From Loktanella sp. IMCC34160 (GTDB taxonomy: Bacteria > Pseudomonadota > Alphaproteobacteria > Rhodobacterales > Rhodobacteraceae), in contig NZ_SELP01000001.1 in the NCBI RefSeq assembly GCF_004145845.1, positions 62,001-126,000 of the forward strand: a stretch of DNA of 64,000 nt, in the 5' to 3' direction. A program made the translations under genes and the position numbers. Of this stretch, positions 27,170 to 36,406 are shown in pieces; position 1 is the first letter of the stretch; every line of letters starts with the position of its first letter. The notes beneath the pieces were generated by a model, which was not told where the DNA came from, searched no databases, and saw nothing but the letters and a program-made list of their open reading frames with translations.

Positions 27170-28987
27170 ATGATAGATGATCTTTCCGTTGCAACCTCTG
27201 CAAATTTTCATACAATTCGAAGGAAATTGTCAAGCAAGGCCATCGATGACTTGTTTGTAAAGCTTCGTGCGAGCCACGGTGCTACGGCCCAAAACGAATT
27301 CAAATACATACGTGAACAACTCGACGACGTTCACTGGTCTGCGATTTGCTTCAGATATGAGAGCCCGCCCTCCTTTCTCGAAAACACCACTACGATACGA
27401 GAGCGCCTTTGCGGATTTATGCTGTTAATCGAACATCAAGGTTATGTAGCAGTCCTCTCGTCCCGATTGATCCTCCCGTCCTCCTTCAAGACGGCCCATC
27501 TCTCGGCGGTTACAACGGCTCGTGTCGAAGGCGCGATCGCCAAAACGGATGCGGTTTTCCAGCGCATGACGATGCGCAACATGTCCATCTCGCCCTACGC
27601 GATGCGCTCCAAGACCGTTGATGCGCCAGATCTTGCTAATGTTGTTGGCCAGGCGGGGAGTAGGCGATATGCGCCCCGTACATACAGCGTCGTTGCGAAT
27701 GGCATGCAGAGTACCGCGACGCCGAGCACCGGACGCATTGGCGTTCGTTCGGCGCGCACCGATCTTCCTGGCGTCATTACCTTTGCTAAGAACGTTATCG
27801 AAGAGCTTCGTGTGGATAATACGGACATATCACCATTCATCAGGTCCTTTGCCCGACCGGTGTCTTTGACCGAAGCTTTGGAAGCTTCGGAGCCAATTGC
27901 CATGGCGATTGATACAAACAAGCTTTCCGACGCCGTGGGCGATGTTGAGGAGGGCATCAGACTCATTCGCCTGAACGACGATACGGCAGTCGACCTATCT
28001 GCAGAAGAACTGACGGCTTTGATGGAAAGACTTGACCACCCCCTGAATATCGAAGGGAGTGCCCGCCTCAGAACGGCACGCGACCCCGCGACAGGCGATC
28101 AGGGGGCTTCGATCCGACTGAACAAGAACCGCATCGCTCTCCGCTCCCTGTCCTCGCCTCAGTTATCTGATGTTTACGTGGAGAGAGCCGGTGAGGCGCT
28201 TGGTGAAGATGGTGACCGGCAGACGTTGCTAGCGTATCTCGACAATATGAATGCGCTCATCGTCCTGTTCGAGGATGTGCGATTAGCCTATATCGATGGT
28301 CAGGTATTCCGAGACGAAACTCTTGTAGATGGGGGTGAGTCATTTCTACGCCACTTCACCGTCTGCGAGCCTCTATCGGCAGTTACAAGCGAGAAAGGGG
28401 CATTCACCGCTGCGCAGACCGCGTTCGATGACACTTCAAGTTTCGGAGCGATTGTCGATCACATTGCCGCTGCAGATCCCATCCTACTATGCGACGACCT
28501 TGGCGATGAATGGGCTGACTTCATAGGCGTCTCCGACAGCGTCGGGGTCACGCAAATCTCTTTCTACCATGCAAAGCACGGCGCGCCGTCTCTCGGTGCC
28601 AGCCCCTTCCATGTCTCGGTCAGCCAGGCGATTAAGAACCTCGGAAACATGTCGTTTCCTGAAGAGCGGCTCGCTGGTAAGCTAGGATTGTGGGGTTCGA
28701 CCTACAACGCGCCCAATCAGGAAACTCAGATTCAACGGACGATACGCTCGAACGCCGCTGATCTTGCAGTCGCGCTGCGTCGCGCAAGAGTGGCACCGGA
28801 TGCGCACCGCCGCGCTGTCATTGTGACTTCGTCGCTCAGTCGGCAAGCGCTCGAGGACGCTTTAGCCGCTATTCAGCGCGGTGAAAGGCCCACTCCGTCC
28901 TTTGTTCAACTCTACTGGCTTATGCAATCCTTCTTCTCGGCATGCGCGGAAGTCGGTGCCAGCGGCGCGGTCATCTGCCAGCCATGA
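27170..28987 (+). CDS. Unknown 605-residue protein with nuclease-like D-E-K motif, next to Gabija
   Basis: I do not recognise the family. The protein has no signal peptide or membrane helix. Near residues 440-466 it carries CDDLGDEWADFIGV followed by ISFYHAKHG, an Asp...Glu-x-Ala-Asp...His-x-Lys pattern that also occurs at the nuclease-like ends of several defence helicases and DUF6119-type proteins, and may be a PD-(D/E)xK-like active site. After it comes a helical segment FHVSVSQAIKNLG. It is on the same strand as gajAB, 280 nt downstream, and has its own likely start (ATG 27170). It could be an added effector, a second defence gene, or unrelated cargo. Confidence 0.6.
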   Translation: MIDDLSVATSANFHTIRRKLSSKAIDDLFVKLRASHGATAQNEFKYIREQLDDVHWSAICFRYESPPSFLENTTTIRERLCGFMLLIEHQGYVAVLSSRLILPSSFKTAHLSAVTTARVEGAIAKTDAVFQRMTMRNMSISPYAMRSKTVDAPDLANVVGQAGSRRYAPRTYSVVANGMQSTATPSTGRIGVRSARTDLPGVITFAKNVIEELRVDNTDISPFIRSFARPVSLTEALEASEPIAMAIDTNKLSDAVGDVEEGIRLIRLNDDTAVDLSAEELTALMERLDHPLNIEGSARLRTARDPATGDQGASIRLNKNRIALRSLSSPQLSDVYVERAGEALGEDGDRQTLLAYLDNMNALIVLFEDVRLAYIDGQVFRDETLVDGGESFLRHFTVCEPLSAVTSEKGAFTAAQTAFDDTSSFGAIVDHIAAADPILLCDDLGDEWADFIGVSDSVGVTQISFYHAKHGAPSLGASPFHVSVSQAIKNLGNMSFPEERLAGKLGLWGSTYNAPNQETQIQRTIRSNAADLAVALRRARVAPDAHRRAVIVTSSLSRQALEDALAAIQRGERPTPSFVQLYWLMQSFFSACAEVGASGAVICQP

Positions 28988-29125
28988 CGCCGCCAGGCAG
29001 GCGCGGCGAAAATCCGGTATGACGGGCCGCACCGTGGCAAAGGCTGTGTCAGGTCAATGGCGGCTTAGGGCCGACCGGGCATTAGAAATGGACCGACAAA
29101 TACACCAAAGCGCATGGCGCGCTCT

Positions 29126-30121
29126 TCACGTATAGTCGTCGATGCTGTCCTCCAAACTCTCGCCGGTCAGCTCGCAGAAGGTCTTTAGAGCACCTTGTAG
29201 CGTGAAATATTGATGTTCGCTGCGGTGAACGAACAGCTCGCCACGGATCGTGATCATGGCGACAGCCCAGTCTTTGATCGCGTCAGCTTCCGCGGCACGG
29301 GTAAGAACGACCAGCCCGTCTTCGACGAGCGCGCACTGAACGACCAAGCTCTGGTAAATGTCGTTCCGGGCAAAAACCTGTCCGAACCGGAGGTTCTGTG
29401 CGTATCGTTCCAAACCATCTTCTGACACCGCCTCCGGGCATCCCGGAAACTCGGTGGGAACCCTCCACTTCACTTGGATCGCCGATGGCGTCAGGCTTTC
29501 ATACTCTTCTGGCTCCGGCTCGAAATCAGCTCGCTCACGGGTGCCGTAGAGCCACTCGCCGATTGTGCCGCCGCTCGGAACCGATCCGCTCTTCGCCCAT
29601 GCCTCGAAGCGGGACTTGGTTCTGGCACCCTCTTCCTTGGTCACGGTTCGCATCCATGAGACGTCGGGAAAGGATGTCTCGTTTATGGGCTTGGACGGAT
29701 CTTCGAGAAACGCTTCTATCGACCCGTAAGCCAGCTCAATTCTGCGGGCGGTGGTTTCGTTCAGGAGGGCATTTTCCAGCCTAGTGAGCCAGCGCAGGTT
29801 CTCGGGCCTGTTATTCGCCCGATTGGTGTCGATGTGATCGACGACATGCTGATCGGTGGGTGGCGGACCGTTGAAGGCGCTGCAAACGATGCGATGGATC
29901 GGCACACCGGCCAGAAGTTGGTAGCCGGTCGTGAGGTTCTGGCGTCCGAAGGTCCATGCTTTGTCGAGCGGACGAGCGCGTTTTCGGAATTCATTTAGTC
30001 GATAGACCGCGCCGTTGTCACGGACGCGATATCGCTCGCCGCGATATTCGACCTCGACTTCGGCTTCGTAGATATCCAAGAGGTGGTCATGCTCGCCCAC
30101 AGGCGTTTTCAAGGATGGCAT
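29126..30121 (-). CDS. HNH endonuclease-type protein
   Basis: A 331-residue protein whose N-terminal third carries a homing-type HNH motif: HRIVCSAFNG, then VVDHIDTNRANNRPENLRW (Asp-His, Asn, Asn), as in HNH_3/NUMOD-linked nucleases. An N-terminal beta-rich region (VEVEYRGERYRVRDNGAVYRL) is NUMOD4-like. The rest (about 150-331) has no known domain and is rich in Glu and Trp. It could be a free-standing homing nuclease, a phage-derived HNH enzyme, or a defence nuclease. It is transcribed toward the Gabija-linked gene and ends about 140 nt from it. Confidence 0.68.
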   Translation of the reverse strand: MPSLKTPVGEHDHLLDIYEAEVEVEYRGERYRVRDNGAVYRLNEFRKRARPLDKAWTFGRQNLTTGYQLLAGVPIHRIVCSAFNGPPPTDQHVVDHIDTNRANNRPENLRWLTRLENALLNETTARRIELAYGSIEAFLEDPSKPINETSFPDVSWMRTVTKEEGARTKSRFEAWAKSGSVPSGGTIGEWLYGTRERADFEPEPEEYESLTPSAIQVKWRVPTEFPGCPEAVSEDGLERYAQNLRFGQVFARNDIYQSLVVQCALVEDGLVVLTRAAEADAIKDWAVAMITIRGELFVHRSEHQYFTLQGALKTFCELTGESLEDSIDDYT

Positions 30122-30497
30122 CTTGCTCTCCAGTGCAAGGGTGTCTCGGCCTTCCCCGGAATGGCCCGGTGCCGGCTATTTTTGGCAGACGTGAAATAGT
30201 GCGTCGGGCGCTGCCTTATGCTCTGGACGCATCGAGAGACTGGCGAATGTATGAGGTTAGAGTCAAGAAGAACGAGGGACAGCGCACCCTCTCGCTACGC
30301 TCACTAGTCTGAAGGAACTTTGATGACGGCTTTGCGGGCTGCAAACGGAGCATCCAATCGCGGCATTGAGAGTCCGGTAGGGGCCGCACGAAACACTGAC
30401 TTCTGTAGCCAGCGTGGCAGGGTAATCATTATACGGTGCGCTTCTTGGTGCGAATACTGGTAAGAGTTGTGCTGTAAGTCAATCAAGATAGTAGGAT
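30122..30497. other. Noncoding gap between HNH and P-loop genes
   Basis: About 375 nt between divergent genes. It should contain both promoters. No RNA gene, repeat or clear operator was seen. Confidence 0.3.
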
Positions 30498-30995
30498 GTG
30501 CAATTGGAACGCCTTTTTGTGACTGTGCTCGGCAATCGAAACTCTGGAAAATCCCTCACTTGGAACACCCTATTTGGGGCGACAGTCCGAACTGGTAAGA
30601 ACACTCGAAAACTTTCTTTGAGCGGGAACCGATGCGTTGAGGTTTTCTTGATCAGTGGTTCTCCGGAAGAGCGAAAGACCTATGCCGGTGACATCTTGGC
30701 AGACCAAGAATGCCGAATTGTTTTGTGTTCGGTTCAGTACGCCGACACGGGTTTAGAAACTTACGACTATGCATTTGCGAACGGGTTCTCGGTCTTCGCC
30801 CAATGGCTAAACCCTGGTTATCATGACGCGGGTGAGAATTTTAATCGTCATGGCATGACGCCTTGGTTGCTTGCCCGAGGTGCCACTATCTCGATTAGAG
30901 ATGCTACTCGAGCAGTTCATACCAGAGCCGAAGAGATACGTCAGTTTGTTGATGGATGGGCATCATCACGTGGCTTAACTTTTCCCTGTCCGTAG
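30498..30995 (+). CDS. Small P-loop protein of unknown function
   Basis: A 165-residue protein starting at GTG. It has a GTPase-like Walker A, VTVLGNRNSGKSLTW (about residues 8-22), and then FGATVRTGKNTRKL, where the P-loop and following strand recall small GTPases and dynamin-like heads, but no G3 DxxG or G4 NKxD motif is visible. It may be a degraded GTPase or a distinct ATP/GTP-binding family. A neighbouring Gabija cluster makes a defence role possible but unproven. Codons are more AT-rich than in the core genes. Confidence 0.5.
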   Translation: MQLERLFVTVLGNRNSGKSLTWNTLFGATVRTGKNTRKLSLSGNRCVEVFLISGSPEERKTYAGDILADQECRIVLCSVQYADTGLETYDYAFANGFSVFAQWLNPGYHDAGENFNRHGMTPWLLARGATISIRDATRAVHTRAEEIRQFVDGWASSRGLTFPCP

Positions 30996-31099
30996 GACCT
31001 TTTAGATCTGGAAAGCCATGAATGGCCGCGATGCAGGCTGCGACCGCAGCATCATTAGAGCTCGTCGGATGGCGGCTATGGGCCGAATTCTGGTTCCAA

Positions 31100-32758
31100 T
31101 CAATTGCGCCAGGGCAAACGGACATCAGCGAACGGAACGGGGTCGTAACGAAGATCGCTCAATGGCTGACTTGAAACCTCCACACACATACCGTCGCGTC
31201 CCATTTCGAGGATGCCGGGGATGGGTTGAAACAGGGGAAGATCTGGGTCGCAGATCGGCACCGGAGGGGAAATCGACCGGCACATGGCCGAGGCCGTCAA
31301 GGCGGCTCTCAACATCGGACATTCCATGCTTTCAATACTTTGCTCCAGGTCTTTCGCCAGATCTCTGTCCGCATCCTTCAAGCCTGAGGTTGCGGCATCG
31401 TAGGCGATGTCTACGGCGTAGACGTTTTCGAGGAGGTACTGAAGATTCTGACCAGAATAGGCGATCATGTTCTCGAAGAAGACCTGTTGCGACTGGTAAT
31501 CCGATGGGTGACGGTCGGCGATCGCCAGACTCGCTCCAAGTCGCCAGATGCTATCATTCATTTCACCGTACCACATCCCGTCTTCCCATGACCGTCGGGC
31601 CTGATGAAGGAGGTCGGGAAGTGGGGTCACCTGATAGTCTTCAAGCAGGAGCTGTGCCTGAAACCTGAGTAGCTTGTGATTGAAAGGATCGTCTTCCAAT
31701 CGGGACGAGACCATGTCCCGGACCCGGGCTCTGGCCTCCTCGGCATATCCGTCGTTTTGGAAAAATCGGGCGATCCTGCCTGCGTCGGACAGATAGCGAA
31801 CAGGGTCGGAGTCGTGGGTCAGGGCTGTACGATGGATCTCGAAAATTCGTTCCGGGGTTCCCTCGTAGTCCCTTTGGTGTCGGAGGAAAGTGACAAGGCG
31901 GGCCGCGTCAAGGGTTGGTTCCTCCAGTTGCCATAACAGGTCTTCAGCGCGAGCGCGAATGTCAGCGTCGACATGCCGGACGACAGCCAATTCCGTCATG
32001 CAAAGGTCCGCATCATAGTCCCGAGCGGCCTGACCGTACATCAGACACAGGTTGGCGACATCCCTTCCCCCGCTGGAAGACCGGATCTGCGCCGCACGTG
32101 AAATGCGCAGGACACTCTCTCGTTCAGGGGCGATCTCAATCAATCTGGTGGCCAAAGGCGCGGCCTCGTCCAGCGTTGCATATCGCATCTCCATTGCGAC
32201 CAGCCCGGCATCGAGCCCAGGTACAAAACCGGTGGGATTGGCCGCGGCCTGCCGGGCAAGAGCGTGCGCCCGACTGCGAGCATCTTGCCAGGGCTGCATC
32301 GCCTCTCGGACCTTTGGCTCGCGATAGATTTCGTACTCACTTCCCAACAATTCGACCGCCCTGATCGCCACCCAGGCTTCCGCTGCGACTGCAAATGGGG
32401 ATTCATGGCGCTCAGCGTGCCACTTTTCTATCACTTCGATCCGTTGGGGGTGGGTGGTCTGAAATAGCCGTGAAGCGATGTCACGTAGGTCTTTCGCGCT
32501 GCCGCCGTCGATCACATCCTGATGCAGTTCAGCGAGGACATTTTCAAGTCCGGCGATATCCCCGGCATCCAAGAGCAGCCTTACCTGATCCACCGGAGTT
32601 TCGGCCTTCACTTGATTGGCCACTGGAAGCACGCACGCCCATATAACGAACGCGAGTTTGATGAATATCGCCGATTTGTCGGGCTTCCCCCGGGCCTCGC
32701 AACAGGTCGGATGTTTGCCGTGTTTTTTCGGAAGGTCAGACCAACGCAACAGAATCAT
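31100..32758 (-). CDS. Exported DUF4034/TPR-like protein, second of a coupled pair
   Basis: A 552-residue protein with an internal hydrophobic segment (FIKLAFVIWACVLPVANQVKA, about residues 32-52) acting as signal or anchor, then a helical DUF4034-like domain starting VDQVRLLLDAGDIAGLENVLAEL and including WHAERHESPFAVAAEAWVAIRA. The helical repeats suggest protein binding. I use ATG 32758, which overlaps the stop of the upstream paralogue (ATGA); an in-frame start further upstream lies inside that gene. The C-terminal 60 residues are Cys- and Pro-richer. Function unknown. Confidence 0.6.
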   Translation of the reverse strand: MILLRWSDLPKKHGKHPTCCEARGKPDKSAIFIKLAFVIWACVLPVANQVKAETPVDQVRLLLDAGDIAGLENVLAELHQDVIDGGSAKDLRDIASRLFQTTHPQRIEVIEKWHAERHESPFAVAAEAWVAIRAVELLGSEYEIYREPKVREAMQPWQDARSRAHALARQAAANPTGFVPGLDAGLVAMEMRYATLDEAAPLATRLIEIAPERESVLRISRAAQIRSSSGGRDVANLCLMYGQAARDYDADLCMTELAVVRHVDADIRARAEDLLWQLEEPTLDAARLVTFLRHQRDYEGTPERIFEIHRTALTHDSDPVRYLSDAGRIARFFQNDGYAEEARARVRDMVSSRLEDDPFNHKLLRFQAQLLLEDYQVTPLPDLLHQARRSWEDGMWYGEMNDSIWRLGASLAIADRHPSDYQSQQVFFENMIAYSGQNLQYLLENVYAVDIAYDAATSGLKDADRDLAKDLEQSIESMECPMLRAALTASAMCRSISPPVPICDPDLPLFQPIPGILEMGRDGMCVEVSSQPLSDLRYDPVPFADVRLPWRN

Positions 32759-34302
32759 CGCCCCGCTCCCGTGAAGTAATCGGTCGGGACTGGGCTGAAG
32801 CCAAGCTGATGAATTGGCGCGGACTTGACCCAGGCACAGTCGGAACTGTTTTCCATCATGCGCCGGGCCCGATCCGGAAAATCCGACGCCCAACCTCCGA
32901 TCGAGCAGAAGTTCTGGTTCGGTGCGGCTGTACAAAGGTAGTCGTAGATCCGTGTGACACGGAACAGCTCGCAACGTGACGCCTCGCCAATGGTCTCCGG
33001 ATCCAAAGTTGAATTCGGGGCAAGGCGCGCCTCGCCAGTGGCGATCGACTGAGCCTCGAACAGATAGATTAGGTAGGATCTGACGTAGCTAACGTCGTGG
33101 TTGCCATAGAATATCTGGTTCTGAAAATACGGCATCTGGCGTTCAACCTGCCATGTGCCATTTGCGACCGCGTCAAGACGCCGCCCAAGTGCCCATGTTT
33201 CCGGCAGGTATGACCCGTGAACAAGCATCTCTTGCCAGAGGTCCTGTGCCTGCTCGATGGTGGCCGTCGGATCGCGGCGCAGGCGACGATCAAGGCTATC
33301 CTCGATCAAAACCCGAAGAATTCGGTGGCTTTGAGGATTGTCAGGGAGCCGGTCCGTCAGCACGGCGATCATCGCATCATGCGCTTCGATCTCATAGAAT
33401 GGCATTTGAAAAGTCCGGTTGATCCTGGCCAGTTGATCGACATAGGCGGGGACGATCATCTCTGGCCCCAGACTGGCGCGATGGAGCCGCACCACTTCGT
33501 CAGGCGCTTCTGGTCGGTTTGACCATTCTCTGAGGTAGGCCGCCAGTCTTGCATAGTCGAGAAACTCTTCATCGCGGCGGTCGAGCGCTTCAAGCGCCGC
33601 CTGCCGCCACCTGCCGCTCAGACCGTTCTCGAAGACCGCGTCGATGAAGCACAACTCTGCGTCATAGTCCGGAACCCTCTCCGTCATGGTTCCGCAAAGA
33701 GCGATGATCTCGACCGCGCTTCCCCCCCAATTGAGGTTTGCTGCAGCCAGTCCAAGCAAGATCGCGTGCCGGTCGGGCGCGATATCAAGTTCGCGATCGA
33801 CGATCGTCAGCATCCCGCCATAGTCCCCGCGTACTTCGCGAAGCAGGATTGCGGCATCCAGTGCAGGAAGAAAGTCGTCGGCGGACTCGACCGCAAGCGC
33901 GGCATAGCCGGATGCGCTCTGCATTTCATCTTCAAAACCTTCAATGGCAAGCGGAGATGTCATGCCGTAGGCAGCAGGACCCCGGACCAGAAAGGCGCGG
34001 TAATAGTGCGACCATGCCAGTGCCGCCGCAGCATAGGGAGACGCAGGATAGGCTTCCAGCCAGGCCTTGGACAACTCCATCCGATCCCGGTTCGCGGTGA
34101 CAAACAGGATGGAATAGACAGACCGGAGTTGCGAAAAATCCCGCACGTCGAGCGCCGCTTGATGAGCCGCCGAAAACTCGGTTTCAAGCTGTTCGAAATC
34201 GCGGCTTTCCAGAGTCTGGCGCACGAAGTCCGCTCCGAATTCGGCCCGTACTGGTTGGCCAATTGTTATTAATAGAAGAAAGCAAGTGATAAATGTCTGC
34301 AT
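32755..34302 (-). CDS. Exported DUF4034/TPR-like protein, first of a coupled pair
   Basis: A 515-residue secreted or periplasmic protein: signal peptide (MQTFITCFLLLITIGQPVRA), then alpha-helical repeats with DUF4034 features (VRQTLESRDFEQLETEFSAA, AWLEAYPASPYAAAALAWSHYYRAFLVRG). The next gene begins in its stop codon. The two proteins share the order of helical motifs and lengths, and are probably an old tandem duplication. The C-terminal region contains several cysteines (CELFRV, CTAAPN, CSIGGW, CAWVKS), likely disulfides outside the cytoplasm. No enzyme motif is visible. Confidence 0.62.
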   Translation of the reverse strand: MQTFITCFLLLITIGQPVRAEFGADFVRQTLESRDFEQLETEFSAAHQAALDVRDFSQLRSVYSILFVTANRDRMELSKAWLEAYPASPYAAAALAWSHYYRAFLVRGPAAYGMTSPLAIEGFEDEMQSASGYAALAVESADDFLPALDAAILLREVRGDYGGMLTIVDRELDIAPDRHAILLGLAAANLNWGGSAVEIIALCGTMTERVPDYDAELCFIDAVFENGLSGRWRQAALEALDRRDEEFLDYARLAAYLREWSNRPEAPDEVVRLHRASLGPEMIVPAYVDQLARINRTFQMPFYEIEAHDAMIAVLTDRLPDNPQSHRILRVLIEDSLDRRLRRDPTATIEQAQDLWQEMLVHGSYLPETWALGRRLDAVANGTWQVERQMPYFQNQIFYGNHDVSYVRSYLIYLFEAQSIATGEARLAPNSTLDPETIGEASRCELFRVTRIYDYLCTAAPNQNFCSIGGWASDFPDRARRMMENSSDCAWVKSAPIHQLGFSPVPTDYFTGAGR

Positions 34303-35342
34303 GACAGCCCCTTTTGCTCTACTTTAGGTTTATTCCGAAATCGGCAAATGTATGGCAACAAAATGAAAACTATCTTCGTGGGGTGATGGGGAGACATCAC
34401 GTTGCTCGTCAGGGATGAGCTTTGATGGTAGGTGATCGAGATGCCGATGAGCAGGGCGGCTCCGTTCAGATTCCGGGACGAACGTTCCAAAAAGGATTCT
34501 GTATTGGCACAGGATCGCTGCGGATTCGCTAGTTCTCCGTATCGATCGAGCGACTTGACGGATCTTGCACTATCGACTTGCCAATGGCGATGGACCGACC
34601 CAAAAGAGCCCCTCTTCGCAGATAGATGCTGAGCGGCGGTGCGACGGACACAGTGAGAGAGTCAAGCCGTCGCTTTGATCTGCGGGCTGGCTTCTACAGA
34701 GGGTGTCGACATTGCAGCGAATGTCCGTAGTGCAGGCTGCGAACGCAACACCATGACACTAGGTCGAGTGACCGGCTGAGGCCGTCCGGGCTGGTGGACA
34801 AGGCCTGGAAGTGACTTGGCGGCTGCCCGCCTGCGAACATGCCAAGCTCACCCTGACGATTCCCGTGTGTAGTCCGGTTTTGCTGGACAAATCGGTTGGG
34901 ATTTGGCCTGATGTTGCCTGAAGCAGGCCAATCGGCCAAAGCTTCCAATCTGTATCGGACACATTTTGCGCCTCAAAGCTCTGCAAATACAACAGCTTGA
35001 CGCGCAAACCTCCAAAAACACATTCCCGCCGGGTTGGCGAGGCGTGTGTGTGTGGGGGGGGTGGTGGACGAGGTGGATCGGCGGCGATGGAACTGCCCGA
35101 AGGTTCTCCAAACGGCCACTCAGTTGAGGTTTCGGGCACCTGATTGGACCTTAGACTCAACGGTAAGATTCCCCAATAATTTTGCGATGTAGGATGCTAA
35201 GGAATCCTAAGCTTCGAACGCATCACTAGGAGTAGAAATCCAGCCTCTGGCGAATTGGCTCACTATGCCGTTGGGCTCACCGGCGATCGCCGCCCTGTTC
35301 CCATGATTTTTTACCAAGAAGGGCAGTCTTGCGACATCGCGG
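34303..35342. other. 1-kb region without a supported gene
   Basis: Only short, non-family-like open frames on both strands. The part near 35040-35075 is G-rich low-complexity sequence with a TG run. The region separates the exported pair from the prophage fragment and may be the scar left by recombination. The far right end includes the codons just before the truncated terminase. Confidence 0.4.
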
Positions 35343-35996
35343 ATGTTAAAGAAATGCAACATCATCGCAGAGATCGATCGCCTCAATCAGAAGGCCACTG
35401 AGAAGGCCGAGATCACCGCGACAGAGGTGCTGGATAAGTGGGTCAACATCTTCCGGGCCGACCCAATCGACGCCATCAAGATCAGGCGTGTCCCCTGCCG
35501 CTACTGCTACGGAGCCAGCCACCTCTACCAGTGGCGGAATGAGGCCGAGTTTCGGGCGGCACAGGCCCGGTTCAATGCCAAGTCTGACAAATGGAAGGCG
35601 GAACACGCCCATGAGGCGCCTTCGATGGACGGGGGCTTCGGCTACAAGCGTCTTCGCCCCCCTCATCCAGAGTGTCCCTATTGCGAGGGGGAAGGGGAAC
35701 CCGAGATCTACATCGCCGATCTGTCAAGCCTCCCCCCGCAGGCCAGGGCCCTGATCAAAGGGGTCAAACAGACCCAGCACGGCATCGAGGTGCTGTTTCA
35801 CGATCAGATCAAGGCCACCGAGTTTCTGTCCCGCTTTACGAAACTGGAGGATGCGCCACGCGATCCGGCGGAAAGCATCGACCGTTTGGCCGCCGCAATC
35901 GCGACGATCCAGTCACGCGGCTCTTCCGCCCCGATCAAGACCGGGCAAGGCTCGCAGCCTCAAAGTGATTTGGAAGAAGAGGATATTGACCCATGA
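35343..35996 (+). CDS. Phage terminase small subunit, N-terminally truncated
   Basis: A 217-residue protein that begins in the middle of the Terminase_2 pattern: IIAEIDRLNQKATEKAEITATEVLDKW follows the usual end of the helix-turn-helix DNA-binding domain, which is missing. In frame, only about 13 more codons precede this start before a stop. A Cys4 pair (CRYCYG and CPYCEGEG) lies near residues 55 and 115, plausible zinc knuckle. Normally it recognises phage DNA for packaging; here it is probably inactive. The next gene overlaps its stop by 4 nt. Confidence 0.75.
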   Translation: MLKKCNIIAEIDRLNQKATEKAEITATEVLDKWVNIFRADPIDAIKIRRVPCRYCYGASHLYQWRNEAEFRAAQARFNAKSDKWKAEHAHEAPSMDGGFGYKRLRPPHPECPYCEGEGEPEIYIADLSSLPPQARALIKGVKQTQHGIEVLFHDQIKATEFLSRFTKLEDAPRDPAESIDRLAAAIATIQSRGSSAPIKTGQGSQPQSDLEEEDIDP

Positions 35997-36406
35997 CCTT
36001 GATCAACATTGCCCCCATCTACGTCAACAACGCCGATGGCACCCGCCGGAACCTTGTCGAGGCCGCCAATGCGGCGCTCCTGGAGTATTCAAAGCGGGGC
36101 AACGACCTCGGCCACCGCATCGCCCGCAACTGTCACGTCGAATCCGCTGGGACAGTCCTGGAACCCGGCAACCCGCTTGTCGCTCTTGTGATCGAATGGG
36201 CGGGATCGCCTTCGCAGACGCACACACCCGTCGCCTACCTCGTCCCCGGCCTGATCAGCAAGGAAACCATTGTCGCCGAGATAATTGCCTCCTGCCTCTT
36301 TTTGTCCGATGACTACTTCCAAGCCGCTTCCGAGGGCCGGGAGTTCGATGAACCGGAAGAGGACGACCGCAGCGACACCCCGTCGACCGGTGAGACGATC
36401 CACTGA
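35993..36406 (+). CDS. Phage hypothetical protein between terminase subunits
   Basis: A 137-residue protein, mixed alpha/beta with an acidic tail (EFDEPEEDDRSD). It overlaps the small terminase by 4 nt and the large subunit by 1 nt (TGATG), so it belongs to the packaging operon. No family was recognised. Confidence 0.65.
   Translation: MTLINIAPIYVNNADGTRRNLVEAANAALLEYSKRGNDLGHRIARNCHVESAGTVLEPGNPLVALVIEWAGSPSQTHTPVAYLVPGLISKETIVAEIIASCLFLSDDYFQAASEGREFDEPEEDDRSDTPSTGETIH

Noticed and set aside
31018-31668. Plus-strand open frame of 216 codons
   Set aside because: Antisense to the DUF4034-like gene, rich in Arg and Pro, no motif.
32759-32974. Upstream extension of the second DUF4034-like gene
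   Set aside because: It lies inside the preceding gene in another frame; the ATGA overlap start is better.
34432-34632. Short open frame of 66 codons in the 1-kb gap
   Set aside because: No ribosome-binding site, no recognised pattern and odd composition.
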